A stretch of DNA of 64,000 bases, taken from positions 2,046,001 through 2,110,000 of the forward strand of contig JAHBWV010000001.1 in the NCBI GenBank assembly GCA_019636845.1, given 5' to 3'. Below are positions 8,342 through 17,451 of the stretch, piece by piece. The position numbers and the translations under genes are program-made. Numbering within the stretch: position 1 is the first letter of the stretch; the number at the start of each line of letters is the position of its first letter. This DNA comes from Phycisphaeraceae bacterium. Lineage in GTDB: Bacteria; Planctomycetota; Phycisphaerae; Phycisphaerales; UBA1924. The notes below the pieces were generated by a model, which saw nothing but the letters and a program-made list of their open reading frames with translations, ran no database searches and was not told where the DNA came from.

Positions 8342-9568
8342 TCATGGCCCCAAAAAGACATCCAGGGCATGGGATGGGAGCTCATTGCCGCGGATGGGCT
8401 CGATCGTGGAACGCCCGCGGATCGCTCGGATTCGGTCCTCGATCGATCGGGGAAGCCAGATGTTGTCAGCCGTCTCGGCAAGGACAGGGGACTTGGCCCA
8501 TGTCGCCGACCCGTCGCCACGAAGCAGGTGCTGCCCCCTGTCGTCGTGGTTCGGAGAGTTTGCCTCAGGGTGCACTGGCTGGCCTCGAACTGCCATCAAC
8601 ACCACCGGAGACCGGTCTGCGAGAATGACCGAGCGGGGATCGTCGTGTACTCTCGGAGCCGCGCCGGCCGGAATCAGACGATAAGAGTAAGAGACCTGCT
8701 CCAGACGACGCCAGTCAAAGCCCGAGGTCTGACCTGTCTCCGTCGGGGCCTCCGGATTCCCGGGGCATGAGAGGTCGCGGAGATCCACATATCCGGCAGC
8801 GACGAGCGAGAACAGATTCGCGGAATTCGATCTGTCCCTGCCCTTGCCGACATCCCACCAACTCCCGCCGCCGAACCCGGCGTTGGCGATTGGCAGGGCG
8901 TCGCGGTTGTCAGCGGCATAGGAAGAGAACGCCAGCGCCGTGGAACCAAGGTTGGCCTGACAGATCGTCTGCTGCATGTGGGCACGCGTGCTCGACATCA
9001 CGGGTATCGCCACAGCCGCTCCGATCAGCAGCATCGCGGCAACCGTAACAAGATCGTTGATCCTCAGCCGCCCACGACGCGGTGCGATATCGCTGCCGAC
9101 ACGGAGCCGCCCAACACGCTGCGCCTCGGCCCCCTCAAGGGCGAGCAAGGTCCGCTCGACCAATGAGGATGCGTTCGTGCCCACCGGAGCAGAATCAATG
9201 AGGAGCCGTCCGATCTTCTCATGCTGAAAGACGCGAGACCGGAGCGAAGCGGGAACCCGCGACGTGTCGTAGCCCGCGATCACCCACGCGTCCATGGCCT
9301 CCTGATCTGCGGGGTGAAGCGTCGGAACCGAAGCGTCGGCATGCCCGTTCATTCGCATAGCCCGGGCAAACGCGATGTCAGCCAGAATGTTGTCAGATCG
9401 CACTTTAGAGTTCGAAAGGAGACCGAGTGCCTGAGCGATCCTCGCGGCTCGTGTCCGCAGGACCGGATCGACTCGATCGGGGTCCCAGCCGGCATCAACG
9501 AGAGCATCGATCGCGAGCCGATCCGGCTCGCTCGGCAGTACGCCATCATGCGAATGCGTGTCGCTCAT
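8342..9568 (-). CDS. Probable ECF-sigma partner: membrane protein with tandem N-terminal repeats and prepilin-like periplasmic domain
   Basis: A 408-residue protein encoded directly after an ECF sigma factor, so a likely anti-sigma regulator by context. Residues 12-55 and 84-127 are two copies of a repeat sharing a pattern D-x2-A-x-DA-x-V-x-AG-[WY]-D-x2-RV-x3-LR-x-R. One transmembrane helix follows at about 171-191. The outside part begins like a planctomycete prepilin or DUF1559-type protein (CQANLGSTALAFSSYAADN, later SPNHDDRGQHLLRGDGSATW). No zinc-binding anti-sigma motif is visible. The ATG at 9568 was chosen because AAAGGA lies 11 bases upstream; the ATG at 9580 is too close to it. Its stop-to-start distance from the sigma gene is short, so the two are probably cotranscribed. 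Confidence 0.72.
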   Translation of the reverse strand: MSDTHSHDGVLPSEPDRLAIDALVDAGWDPDRVDPVLRTRAARIAQALGLLSNSKVRSDNILADIAFARAMRMNGHADASVPTLHPADQEAMDAWVIAGYDTSRVPASLRSRVFQHEKIGRLLIDSAPVGTNASSLVERTLLALEGAEAQRVGRLRVGSDIAPRRGRLRINDLVTVAAMLLIGAAVAIPVMSSTRAHMQQTICQANLGSTALAFSSYAADNRDALPIANAGFGGGSWWDVGKGRDRSNSANLFSLVAAGYVDLRDLSCPGNPEAPTETGQTSGFDWRRLEQVSYSYRLIPAGAAPRVHDDPRSVILADRSPVVLMAVRGQPVHPEANSPNHDDRGQHLLRGDGSATWAKSPVLAETADNIWLPRSIEDRIRAIRGRSTIEPIRGNELPSHALDVFLGP

Positions 9569-9583
9569 GCCGCTCAACATCCT

Positions 9584-10204
9584 TTAGGAGTGCTCTTGAT
9601 CTGATGCGCTCCGTGATACCTGTCCGAACCTCTGTGCGAAGGACGCAACCGCCGCATGGAGTCTCGACTTGACCGTTCCAAGCGGGATCTGAAGATCCTC
9701 CGCGATCTGTGCGTACGAGAGGCGCTGGAAGTACGCCAGTAGCAGGATCTCGCGGAGCTGCGGTGACATGCTCTGTATCGCTCGCTGAACCATGGCATCC
9801 CGCTCGCTCGCCTGCATGGAGGCATCCGGAGATGGGATGTCTACCTCCAGAAGGTCCACAAAAGTCGCCGTGCCGGAGCCATCCTGACGCACCGGAGCCG
9901 ACAGATCCACGGTCTGTCGGCGTCCCTTCTTACGGAGGTAGTCCCTGCCCTTGTTCGCGGCGATCGTAAAAAGCCATGGTCGGAATGTGCGTTCTCGGTC
10001 GAAGGTATCTGCCGAGAGGTGGACCTGTACCCAAGCCTCTTGAAAGACATCCTCGGCGGCCTGCCGATCCCCTACCAACCTGAACAAGAACGCCAGCAGG
10101 TCGTCGTGATGCCGTTCGATAAGCGTCCGAAACGCCTGGGTGTCTCCGCCGCGGTACCGCTCAAAGAGTGCTTCGTCGGTCGGTTGTGCGTTGAGATTGT
10201 GCAC
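9584..10204 (-). CDS. ECF RNA polymerase sigma factor
   Basis: A 206-residue sigma-70 family protein with only regions 2 and 4. Region 2 spans roughly residues 25-90 (LLAFLFRLVGDRQAAEDVFQ, then RTFRPWLFTIAANKGRDYLR). Region 4 spans about 135-190 (LSYAQIAEDLQIPLGTVKSR is the helix-turn-helix). The linker is longer than in minimal ECFs. It probably transcribes its own operon with the adjacent membrane protein, whose gene starts 15 bases on. The divergent EAL gene may be regulated from the same intergenic region, but no promoter motif could be verified. Confidence 0.92.
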   Translation of the reverse strand: MHNLNAQPTDEALFERYRGGDTQAFRTLIERHHDDLLAFLFRLVGDRQAAEDVFQEAWVQVHLSADTFDRERTFRPWLFTIAANKGRDYLRKKGRRQTVDLSAPVRQDGSGTATFVDLLEVDIPSPDASMQASERDAMVQRAIQSMSPQLREILLLAYFQRLSYAQIAEDLQIPLGTVKSRLHAAVASFAQRFGQVSRSASDQEHS

Positions 10205-10453
10205 CGCGGCATGGTCCGGAAAGGTCTTTTGGGGTCAATCGCCGGGACCCCGCCTCCCGGTCAACACCCAGCACGGTGAGTGTACGGGATCAAGACTGTT
10301 CAGGATCGTACCAAACCTAGCGAGTTGCCCGCCAACGGCACATTCCTCTCCGCTTTCGATGTCGGGCGGCGGTTGCTCCATCTCGCCTCCAGGAACACGG
10401 GGCTGGAAAGACCCGGTGATCTGGTGCATCGGCTTGCAGCGACAGGGTTCCAG

Positions 10454-11248
10454 ATGATGTACGATGACGAGATGAGCGATGGCAAGATGCGTGTGGTCGT
10501 GCCCCCGCTGACGATGCACTACCAGCCGGTCGTTGACCTGCAGACAGGTGCGGTCGCGGGTGCGGAGGCGCTGATGCGGTTCGTGGCTCCCGACGGCTCG
10601 CTCGTCTCACCCGCTCAGAACGGCCTGATCGACCGCATCGAGAACGATCCAATTGCTGTAGTTGAGATGATGGAGCGGCTGTTCGACTGCCTCGTAAAGG
10701 ACGCCTCACCGCTCTTCGACCGCGTGCCCGGCTTCTATATGAGCGTCAACGTTCCGCCTTCTGTGCTGGGAACCGGGCACATCGCCCGGATCATGGCCGC
10801 CTCAGGGATGGACCGGCACAGGACACGCCTCGTCGCTGAGATCACCGAACGCCAGGCGCTGACCGATGTCGGCCGAGATGCGCTCGCGAGATCGCGTGCC
10901 GCGGGCATACGCGTGGCCGTAGATGACTTCGGAACGGGCCAGAGCGGACTGGCACAACTGATGGGACTTGAGTTCGACATTTTGAAGATCGATCGCTCGC
11001 AGGTGCAGCCACTGCTCAAGAGCGTGACGGCGGAGCGGCTGCTTCGTGGCGTCGTCGCTCTGGCCGGGCCTCTGCGGGTTCGGCTGACCGCGGAGGGTGT
11101 CGAGACAAAGGAACAGGCGTTCTTCCTCCGCGCCGCAGGCGTGGACTACGGGCAGGGGTGGTACTGGAGCAAGGCGACGCCGATCGACGAGTTCGAGCGC
11201 GCGATGAGCACGGGGTACGCGAACACCCTGCGATTCGACGCGCGATGA
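10454..11248 (+). CDS. EAL-domain cyclic-di-GMP phosphodiesterase
   Basis: A stand-alone EAL domain of about 260 residues that should hydrolyse c-di-GMP to pGpG. All catalytic positions are visible: the E-x-L-x-R motif in AEALMRF, the Asn of MSVNVPPS, EITE, DDFGTGQSG, the Lys of ILKIDRS, EGVETKEQ and the Gln of YGQGWYW. There is no GGDEF, PAS or membrane segment. The start is uncertain. The ATG at 10454 has AGGG 7 bases upstream and leaves only a short lead; a GTG at 10280 would add 58 residues that do not look like protein. It diverges from the ECF sigma gene and converges with the CHAD-Ppx gene. Confidence 0.9.
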   Translation: MMYDDEMSDGKMRVVVPPLTMHYQPVVDLQTGAVAGAEALMRFVAPDGSLVSPAQNGLIDRIENDPIAVVEMMERLFDCLVKDASPLFDRVPGFYMSVNVPPSVLGTGHIARIMAASGMDRHRTRLVAEITERQALTDVGRDALARSRAAGIRVAVDDFGTGQSGLAQLMGLEFDILKIDRSQVQPLLKSVTAERLLRGVVALAGPLRVRLTAEGVETKEQAFFLRAAGVDYGQGWYWSKATPIDEFERAMSTGYANTLRFDAR

Positions 11249-11273
11249 CGCGCCGACAGGTCGAATGGACCGC

Positions 11274-13889
11274 TCACACGACTCGCAACGCAACCTGATG
11301 CGAACGTTCCTTGGCTGTCGGCTTTTCGACGCTGGTCTTCGGCTGGGACTCGACCGGTTCCCAGAGACACCGCAGCCGTGCCCGATAGACACGCTCGAAC
11401 AACGCGGCCTTTCGCTCCGCGCCCCATAGGTCTGTGGTCGGGCGTTCGCTCGCGATGGCAACCAGTGTTGCTTCGCGACAGCCGTCCGCACCCGATCTTG
11501 TCCGGAGGGAGATGTCGCTTATGAGTTGTGTGTGCGCGCGGTCGAGTCCGTCTGCGACACGGAGAATCGCTGCCAATGCCTTGACGATCCTACGGTCAGG
11601 GCGTGAGAGGATCTTGTACGACCCGTGACGTCCGCACGGCTCGGACCTCCGGTGGTACCTCGCGATGTTCGCGATGATGCCGATCTGCCTCTTCGTGAAG
11701 CCAGGAATCGCGCTGTTCAGAATCAGACGCATGCTGTGCTTGTGGTGCCCGGCGTAATTGATCAGATAGCCGACGTCGTGGAGCACGGCCGCCGCTTCCA
11801 GAAGTGTCCTGGACTCGCTCGTCGCTACGCCGCGCGGAAGGAGTTCTGCTCGCAGCAGATGATCGAACAGCCGCAGGGAGAGCATCGCCACGTGCTCCGA
11901 GTGCTCCCGTTCGTAGCGACACCCTTCGGCGAAGCGTCTCGCTCCGGCCAGGGCACGCGAGCCGCTCGCAGGCACGGTCGGGCGTTCCGTCTCGGAGATC
12001 ATCTCGAGCATGATCCCATCGCGGATCCCCCGATCATGAACCCGAAGCCGATTCGCATTGAGATGCCTCAGGACACCCTCGGCGATAGCCGCTCCCGCAA
12101 CAATGATGTCCGCCCGCTCAGGGTTCAGACGCGGAACTCGCATGCGGTCGCGCAGAGACATGTCTCCGAGACGGTCCAGCAGGTGCCGCACCTCGGATCG
12201 TCTCAGCTCCGTCCCTTCGGCACCGGCGACAGACTCAGAACGGGCACTCGCAATAGCGGCAAGCGAGGTAAAGGTTCCGCCGGTGCCGACGACCAGATTC
12301 GGCGCAAATGGTACCTCCGGCAGTGCTAGCTCAAGTGCACGGCGCACATAGCGCCGCATGCGGCGGACCGTTTTCTCTCGATCATGCGGGACGAACATCT
12401 CCGTGAGGCGCACCGCTCCCATGCGGATCGAGCACAAGTGCTCGATTGCCCCCTTGGTCGACAGCACAATCTCCGTGCTACCACCTCCGATATCGACCAC
12501 CGCAGTCGGAGTCTCACCGATGTCGAATCCAGCCGCGACGCTCCGATGCGCGGCTCTTGCCTCGTCCTCCTCGCTCAGCACTTCCAAGCAGACGCCCGCC
12601 AGTTCCCGCACGAGCGCGAGAAACTCACGCTGGTTCGTCGCATCACGTGTCGCGGATGTCCCGAAGACCCGTAGACGAGAGACCCCGTAACCCTGCGCTA
12701 TCCCCCTCATCCTCGCGATCGTCTCCGCCGTGCGAAGCATCGACTGAGCGGAAAGCATCCCCGTGGACATCAGACCTTGTCCCAAGCGGGTGCTCTCCTT
12801 CTCGTCGTCGAGCACGCGGTACGTGCCGTCCGTCAGCAACTCGCCCACCAGCAAGCGGACGCTGTTGCTCCCGACATCGATAACCGCGTATCGATCGGCC
12901 CGGGTAGGAACAAGAGCCACCGCGTTCGCCGCCGGATCCGCGTTCGAGGAAAGCGGAGCCCCGCGGGCCTCATCCGCCCACGATTGCAGCTCTGACACGA
13001 GCCGAGCAAGATTGCCCGACTCGATTCGTGCCAGAGCGGACTCAAGACTCGACTGCTCGGAAGCAACCAGCCATGCGTCGAGTGCTTCAACACCCTCAGC
13101 GCACGAACGCTCCAGGCGATGACGGCTCGCGGCAAGAGTTGCGCGAGCGGACGAGACATCCGCGAGACGTCCGAGCGACTCGAGTTCATCGTCAAGCCCC
13201 GAGGCCGCACGCTCATAGAGATGTGCGGGTGTGCATGCGCGTGTGATCTCGAGCACATGACGCAAACCTCGCGCAGCGATGCGGAGCGCATGGACCGACC
13301 CGACGCTCGCGCCGGAAACGTTTGCCAGATGCGCCTTCGCGTCCTCGCTCCTGCGCATGATCGCATTGACCGCCACATCGCTGAACAGCCGAGACTCACC
13401 ATCGGGCTGGAACGCGTCGCGCTCGAGTCGTCGAATCAGTGATTCGATTCCTGTCAGACGGGTCTTACCGATCGATGTAGCCGCGCTCTCCGCCTTGCGA
13501 AGCCGCGCGTGCTTCACAGCATCGGTGAGCGCACGCCGCTCCTTCCGCTTCAGCACGCCCCCCTGACGTACAGAGGCATGCACCGCGTCATGAAAGATGT
13601 CCCAGTCTCTGACCTTGCCGGCTGACTTCCTGATCGCAACGACCTCACGAACCAGCCGCGGCAGAACCCGATCATTCAGACACGGAAGAAAGACGCTGGC
13701 TGCCTCGTCCATCCGGCGGCACGCCGTGCGAAGTTCGTGTGTGGACCGCCTCCCGACTCGGTCCGCTCTCGCCTCCCGCGCTGCGGCAAGGACCGACATG
13801 CCGTACGCGTTGATAATCGCGGCTGCCGCGATCTCGGCAGGAAAGGCCGCGCCGATCTGGACAGCCGGATGGCTGGACTTCATGGTCAT
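11274..13889 (-). CDS. CHAD domain - Ppx/GppA phosphatase - HD domain fusion
   Basis: An 871-residue cytoplasmic fusion. Residues 1 to about 300 form a helical CHAD domain (polyphosphate-binding family; conserved His/Arg/Lys positions such as STHELRTACRRM, KVRDWDIFHDA and SVHALRIAARGLRH). Residues about 333-630 form a Ppx/GppA exopolyphosphatase or pppGpp phosphatase with the sugar-kinase-like fold (VIDVGSNSVRLLVGE, FGTSATRDATN, VVDIGGGSTEIVL, VGTGGTFTSLAAI). Residues about 660-830 form an HD-type domain (EAAAVLHDVGYLINYAGHHK). Ppx and HD are often joined; CHAD in front is less common. A role in polyphosphate turnover or (p)ppGpp control is inferred. The start at ATG 13889 could equally be the ATG at 13883. 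It diverges from the HlyD-like gene. Confidence 0.88.
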   Translation of the reverse strand: MTMKSSHPAVQIGAAFPAEIAAAAIINAYGMSVLAAAREARADRVGRRSTHELRTACRRMDEAASVFLPCLNDRVLPRLVREVVAIRKSAGKVRDWDIFHDAVHASVRQGGVLKRKERRALTDAVKHARLRKAESAATSIGKTRLTGIESLIRRLERDAFQPDGESRLFSDVAVNAIMRRSEDAKAHLANVSGASVGSVHALRIAARGLRHVLEITRACTPAHLYERAASGLDDELESLGRLADVSSARATLAASRHRLERSCAEGVEALDAWLVASEQSSLESALARIESGNLARLVSELQSWADEARGAPLSSNADPAANAVALVPTRADRYAVIDVGSNSVRLLVGELLTDGTYRVLDDEKESTRLGQGLMSTGMLSAQSMLRTAETIARMRGIAQGYGVSRLRVFGTSATRDATNQREFLALVRELAGVCLEVLSEEDEARAAHRSVAAGFDIGETPTAVVDIGGGSTEIVLSTKGAIEHLCSIRMGAVRLTEMFVPHDREKTVRRMRRYVRRALELALPEVPFAPNLVVGTGGTFTSLAAIASARSESVAGAEGTELRRSEVRHLLDRLGDMSLRDRMRVPRLNPERADIIVAGAAIAEGVLRHLNANRLRVHDRGIRDGIMLEMISETERPTVPASGSRALAGARRFAEGCRYEREHSEHVAMLSLRLFDHLLRAELLPRGVATSESRTLLEAAAVLHDVGYLINYAGHHKHSMRLILNSAIPGFTKRQIGIIANIARYHRRSEPCGRHGSYKILSRPDRRIVKALAAILRVADGLDRAHTQLISDISLRTRSGADGCREATLVAIASERPTTDLWGAERKAALFERVYRARLRCLWEPVESQPKTSVEKPTAKERSHQVALRVV

Positions 13890-14104
13890 GCACGCCTCGG
13901 TGTGGACGCTACATGCTACATGCCTATGAGCACTGCTTGAAGAATCGGCAAAGGATCTTCACGGTTTGTTTGGGTATTGGCCGCATTCGCGTGCAGGGGT
14001 GGAACAGAGCCCGCTACGATGCGAAGATACTCGGCGTGGTGTCATGCTTGCGCTTCCAAGGGGCGCGCGATGCATGCCAGTGGGGACCGATGGAGATCAT
14101 CCTG
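13890..14104. other. Divergent intergenic region with a 7-bp tandem repeat
   Basis: A 215-bp region between the CHAD-Ppx gene and the start of the SecA-like locus. It holds the direct repeat GCTACAT GCTACAT at 13908-13921, close to the CHAD-Ppx start. No convincing -35/-10 pair was found. It presumably holds both promoters. Confidence 0.4.
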
Positions 14105-14995
14105 ATGGATCGCGTAGGGCGACCGGGTATCCGGTGGCGATTGTGGATTCTGCCGGTCATTGCGGCCGTGGGTTGTCTCGCGACAACGCGTGCCGCTCAC
14201 CAACAACCCTCGGAAGAACTGCTGGGTCCTTTCCCGGCGATATCCCGACCATCGGACTTTCGGGAACTGGCAGTTGCCGTGCGTGGACGGGTGGATCGGG
14301 TCCTGGTGAAGCCGGGCGACGAGGTCTCACCCGGAGACGAACTCCTGATGCTTGAGGATGCCGTCCAGCGACGGACGATCGAACTGGCAAGGATCGCATC
14401 CACCGACGATTCAAACGTCAGAAATGCGTCGCTCTTGCGCGAACACTGGGCGGAAGAGGTCCGCCTGACGACCGCGTCGAATGAGCAGGGGGGCGCGAGC
14501 GAGAACGAGGTTCGCGACGCCAGACTCAAACTCGGACAGTCGGAGATAGCGCTCGACTCTGCTCGGCTCAGACTCACCGAGGCAGGCATCGAGCTGGAAA
14601 GGGAGCTGGCCAGACTCGACGAGATGCGAGTCATTTCACCGATCAAAGGGGTCGTTCTTGAGGTCCACAAGCGAAAGGGCGAGACCGCCGACGAGCAGAC
14701 CAAGGTCCTGACAATCGTGGCGACGGACCCGCTCTGGCTCGAAGTCAATGTTCCCACACGCGAGGCCATGCGCCTGCGGGTCGGCGACGCCGCCCGCGTG
14801 CTATGGCAGGATCTCGACGAAGACGCCGAGCAGGCCGGGCGTGTGATCTTCATCTCCCCGACCGGGCACGCGGGGGCACGCCAGGTCCAGGTGAGGATCG
14901 AGATCGCGAACGAACGTGACCTCCCAAGCGGTCTGCACGGAAACGTGATGTTCCTTTCACCCTCTGGTGTAAGCGGGAAACGTGCTGGACCCTGA
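14105..14995 (+). CDS. HlyD-like periplasmic adaptor protein
   Basis: A 296-residue membrane-fusion (adaptor) protein. A basic N-terminus and hydrophobic segment (WRLWILPVIAAVGCLATT) act as signal or anchor. The first half of a lipoyl-like hairpin domain follows (VDRVLVKPGDEVSPGDELLM, about 57-80), then a long coiled coil of about 90 residues, the second lipoyl half (ISPIKGVVLEVHKRKGETA) and a beta-barrel segment (LWLEVNVPTREAMRLRVGD). There is no RND pump, ABC ATPase or TolC gene beside it. GGAG lies 9 bases before the ATG at 14105; ATG 14090 is the alternative. It is the first gene of the forward SecA-like locus. Confidence 0.85.
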   Translation: MDRVGRPGIRWRLWILPVIAAVGCLATTRAAHQQPSEELLGPFPAISRPSDFRELAVAVRGRVDRVLVKPGDEVSPGDELLMLEDAVQRRTIELARIASTDDSNVRNASLLREHWAEEVRLTTASNEQGGASENEVRDARLKLGQSEIALDSARLRLTEAGIELERELARLDEMRVISPIKGVVLEVHKRKGETADEQTKVLTIVATDPLWLEVNVPTREAMRLRVGDAARVLWQDLDEDAEQAGRVIFISPTGHAGARQVQVRIEIANERDLPSGLHGNVMFLSPSGVSGKRAGP

Positions 14996-15147
14996 GAAGG
15001 CGATGTCTACTGTTCATATCAACTCGGATACAGATCTCGACTTGGCCGTGCGCCCTGTCGAGCTGCCAGCTGCGGCCTCGCTCACGCTGGCCCGAAGCAC
15101 CGGTTACAACCCGTTACGATCTCATCCACTCAGGAAAGGACAGTCCC

Positions 15148-15480
15148 ATGTCAGAAGGCGGCAACGACCAGTCTCGTCAGATTCAGCTCCGGATCGACGA
15201 GTCCAAGATGAACACGACCTATGCGAACACGATCAGAACATCGACTACCGCGGACGAGGTTGTGATGGACTTCGGCATGAACCTCCCCATGCAGGTCGCC
15301 GAGAACCAGCAGGCGATCATGTTCAACGTTGGGAGCCGCGTGATCATGAACTGGGCCGGCGCGAAGCGTCTGGCCATCAGTCTCGGGCAGGTCGTGCGCC
15401 AGTACGAGGACAGGAACGGCCAGATCCAGATCGGCCCTGTCAGCCGCCAGGATGGCGATGGCCCGAAGCTCTCTCAGTGA
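15148..15480 (+). CDS. DUF3467-type small protein
   Basis: A 110-residue cytoplasmic protein matching the DUF3467 pattern: an IQLRIDESKMNTTYANTIR stretch, then TADEVVMDFGMN, and a C-terminal RVIMNWAGAKRLAISLGQVV helix. The family has no established function; the fold resembles a chaperone-like beta sandwich with a helix, but that is only an impression. AAAGGA precedes the ATG at good spacing. It sits between the HlyD adaptor and the GAF-HlyD fusion, 51 bases before the latter, so it is likely cotranscribed. A substrate-handling or regulatory role at the SecA-like export locus is an inference from position. Confidence 0.78.
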   Translation: MSEGGNDQSRQIQLRIDESKMNTTYANTIRTSTTADEVVMDFGMNLPMQVAENQQAIMFNVGSRVIMNWAGAKRLAISLGQVVRQYEDRNGQIQIGPVSRQDGDGPKLSQ

Positions 15481-15531
15481 GCGACAAACGAGCTGGCGTG
15501 AAATCAAACGACACTGGCAAGGAGCTCGCGC

Positions 15532-17445
15532 ATGAGCGCTGAGACCCCGGCCGTCGGATCACCGGAGCGGAGCCATGCGGACACCCCCCCTCGAGAGGCG
15601 TCCGATGTGGCTCCGCTCGTGTCATTCCTCGACTCGCTGCTCAAACGCCAGATCGCGCTTGGATACGCCGATGCGGGGCTTATCTGGCTCTTTGCAACTC
15701 CGAGCCGACAGGCGGGCACTGTCGCGATACACCAGGACCCGGAACGCCCGCTTCACCGCGCGTGGTCCCGCGCCGTCTCACACGTGATCGATCGGCACGC
15801 GTCTTCCATCCTCTCGATGGAGGACGGAACGCCAAGAGTTCGGATCGAGCCCGTCAGCGTAGAACCCGATGATTCTGTCTATCGATCCGATCGCGGACAC
15901 CTGGCCGTGCTCATCCCGCTCGTCGCTGAGGGGGCTGTGGAGGGTGTCTCCGCGCTGGTCATCGCAGGGACCGACAGAAGAGCCGCCTCAGAGGCAGGCC
16001 TCAGGGCATCTCTCGCGGCGAGTGCGTTCGAGACCTACCTCTGGCGAGAGAACGCCTTACGCGAGGCCGAGGGTAGAGCTCGCCTGCGAGAAATACTCGA
16101 ACTCCTCGATGCATCCATCCAGGGCCAGAACACCAGCGCAGTCTGCGCGATCCTCTGCCACGAGTTGCGAAGACGATTCGGCTGTGTCAGGGTCTCTATC
16201 GGACTCGTGCGTGGCGACTCTGTCCGCCTCGTCGGCATGAGCGGAACCGACACGATCGATCGAAAGGCCCCGGCGGCCGAGCCCATCGAGTCTGCTATGG
16301 AGGAGTGCGCGGCACAGGATGTCGAGATCGAGTATCCGCAGCCCGCGCACGCGGAGCAGTCTCCCATGACACGCCGGGTTGTTCGCTCGCACGAGCTCCT
16401 CTCGATGAAAGCCGGCCCATCCGCGATCGTCAGTCTGCCTCTACGCATCGAGGGTGATCTCGTGGGCGTCCTGGTCTTGGAACGTGCGAGCAACGACCCC
16501 TTCCCCGCCGGCGCGATCTCGCTCCTGCGACTCCTCGCGGAGTTCATCGGTCCGTGCGTTCACACAAGGCGCATGGCCGACCGGGGAGTCTCCGCGGTCG
16601 CAAGAGACCGAGTCGGTGATCTTGCGCGAGCCGCCGTCGGTCCGAGACATACCGCCGCGAAGGCCATCTGCCTGTTGCTCGCACTCATTCTCGCCGGATT
16701 GGCGGCGATACCGATCCCGGACCGGGTCCGTTCAACCGCTGAGGTGAGAGCGGTCACAACGAGAACGATCCCGCCTCCGTTCTCCGGCTACCTCTCCGAG
16801 ACCCTGGTGCGGCCCGGCGACTTTGTCCGGGCTGGCGATGTCATCGGCCGGATGGACACTACAGAACTCTCCCTGCAACTCGAGCAGGAGAACGGTCGTC
16901 GCGAGACGCTCGCCACTGAGCGAGACAGCGCACACGCCACAGGCGACCTCGCCGCATGGCGCCGCGCGTCGAAGGGCGTCGAAGAGGCCGAGGCCAAGAT
17001 CGGCCTCCTGCGCAGCTACCTCACACGATCCGAGATCCGCGCGCCGATCGCAGGACAGATCAGCAGAGGCGACCTTCGTGACTTTCTCGGGGCCCGTGTC
17101 GAGCCCACGACTGCTCTCTTCGAGATCGTCACGCCTGACCGCATGATCGTGGCACAGATCGACGAACGCGACATCGGTCGGGTCACACCCGGCCAATCCG
17201 GGTGGATGACAACCTCCGCCTCGCCCGGCATACGTGTCCCGCTCCGCATCGTGCGAATAAACCCGTCAGCCGAGCCGACCGAAGGCGCCAACGTCTACAC
17301 GGCGGAAGCGGATGTGCTCGACCACGATCGCTTCCTACAGCCGGGTATGCGTGGGCATGTGCGTCTCGAGAGCGGATGGACGACCGGACTCGCGATGCTG
17401 ACTCGACCGATTGTCGATGAGATACGCCTACGGCTATGGTGGTGA
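15532..17445 (+). CDS. GAF - transmembrane - HlyD adaptor fusion
   Basis: A 637-residue inner-membrane protein joining a cytoplasmic sensory part to a periplasmic adaptor. Residues about 42-150 and 190-345 resemble two GAF domains (the second contains RRRFGCVRVSIGLVRGD and VSLPLRIEGDLVGVLVLERA). One membrane helix follows at 376-396 (AICLLLALILAGLAAIPI). Beyond it come a lipoyl half (FSGYLSETLVRPGDFVRAGD), a helical hairpin, a second lipoyl half (EIRAPIAGQISRGDLRDFLG) and a beta-barrel region. The stop is directly before the next gene. Signal-dependent control of an export complex is a reasonable inference; no ligand can be named. Confidence 0.85.
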   Translation: MSAETPAVGSPERSHADTPPREASDVAPLVSFLDSLLKRQIALGYADAGLIWLFATPSRQAGTVAIHQDPERPLHRAWSRAVSHVIDRHASSILSMEDGTPRVRIEPVSVEPDDSVYRSDRGHLAVLIPLVAEGAVEGVSALVIAGTDRRAASEAGLRASLAASAFETYLWRENALREAEGRARLREILELLDASIQGQNTSAVCAILCHELRRRFGCVRVSIGLVRGDSVRLVGMSGTDTIDRKAPAAEPIESAMEECAAQDVEIEYPQPAHAEQSPMTRRVVRSHELLSMKAGPSAIVSLPLRIEGDLVGVLVLERASNDPFPAGAISLLRLLAEFIGPCVHTRRMADRGVSAVARDRVGDLARAAVGPRHTAAKAICLLLALILAGLAAIPIPDRVRSTAEVRAVTTRTIPPPFSGYLSETLVRPGDFVRAGDVIGRMDTTELSLQLEQENGRRETLATERDSAHATGDLAAWRRASKGVEEAEAKIGLLRSYLTRSEIRAPIAGQISRGDLRDFLGARVEPTTALFEIVTPDRMIVAQIDERDIGRVTPGQSGWMTTSASPGIRVPLRIVRINPSAEPTEGANVYTAEADVLDHDRFLQPGMRGHVRLESGWTTGLAMLTRPIVDEIRLRLWW

Positions 17446-17451
17446 TTGGCC

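Noticed and set aside
14982..15542. A forward reading frame overlapping the DUF3467 gene in another frame, starting MSTVHINSDTDLDLAV
   Set aside because: The DUF3467 frame has homology and a good ribosome binding site; this frame becomes Arg/Asp-rich nonsense beyond 15150.
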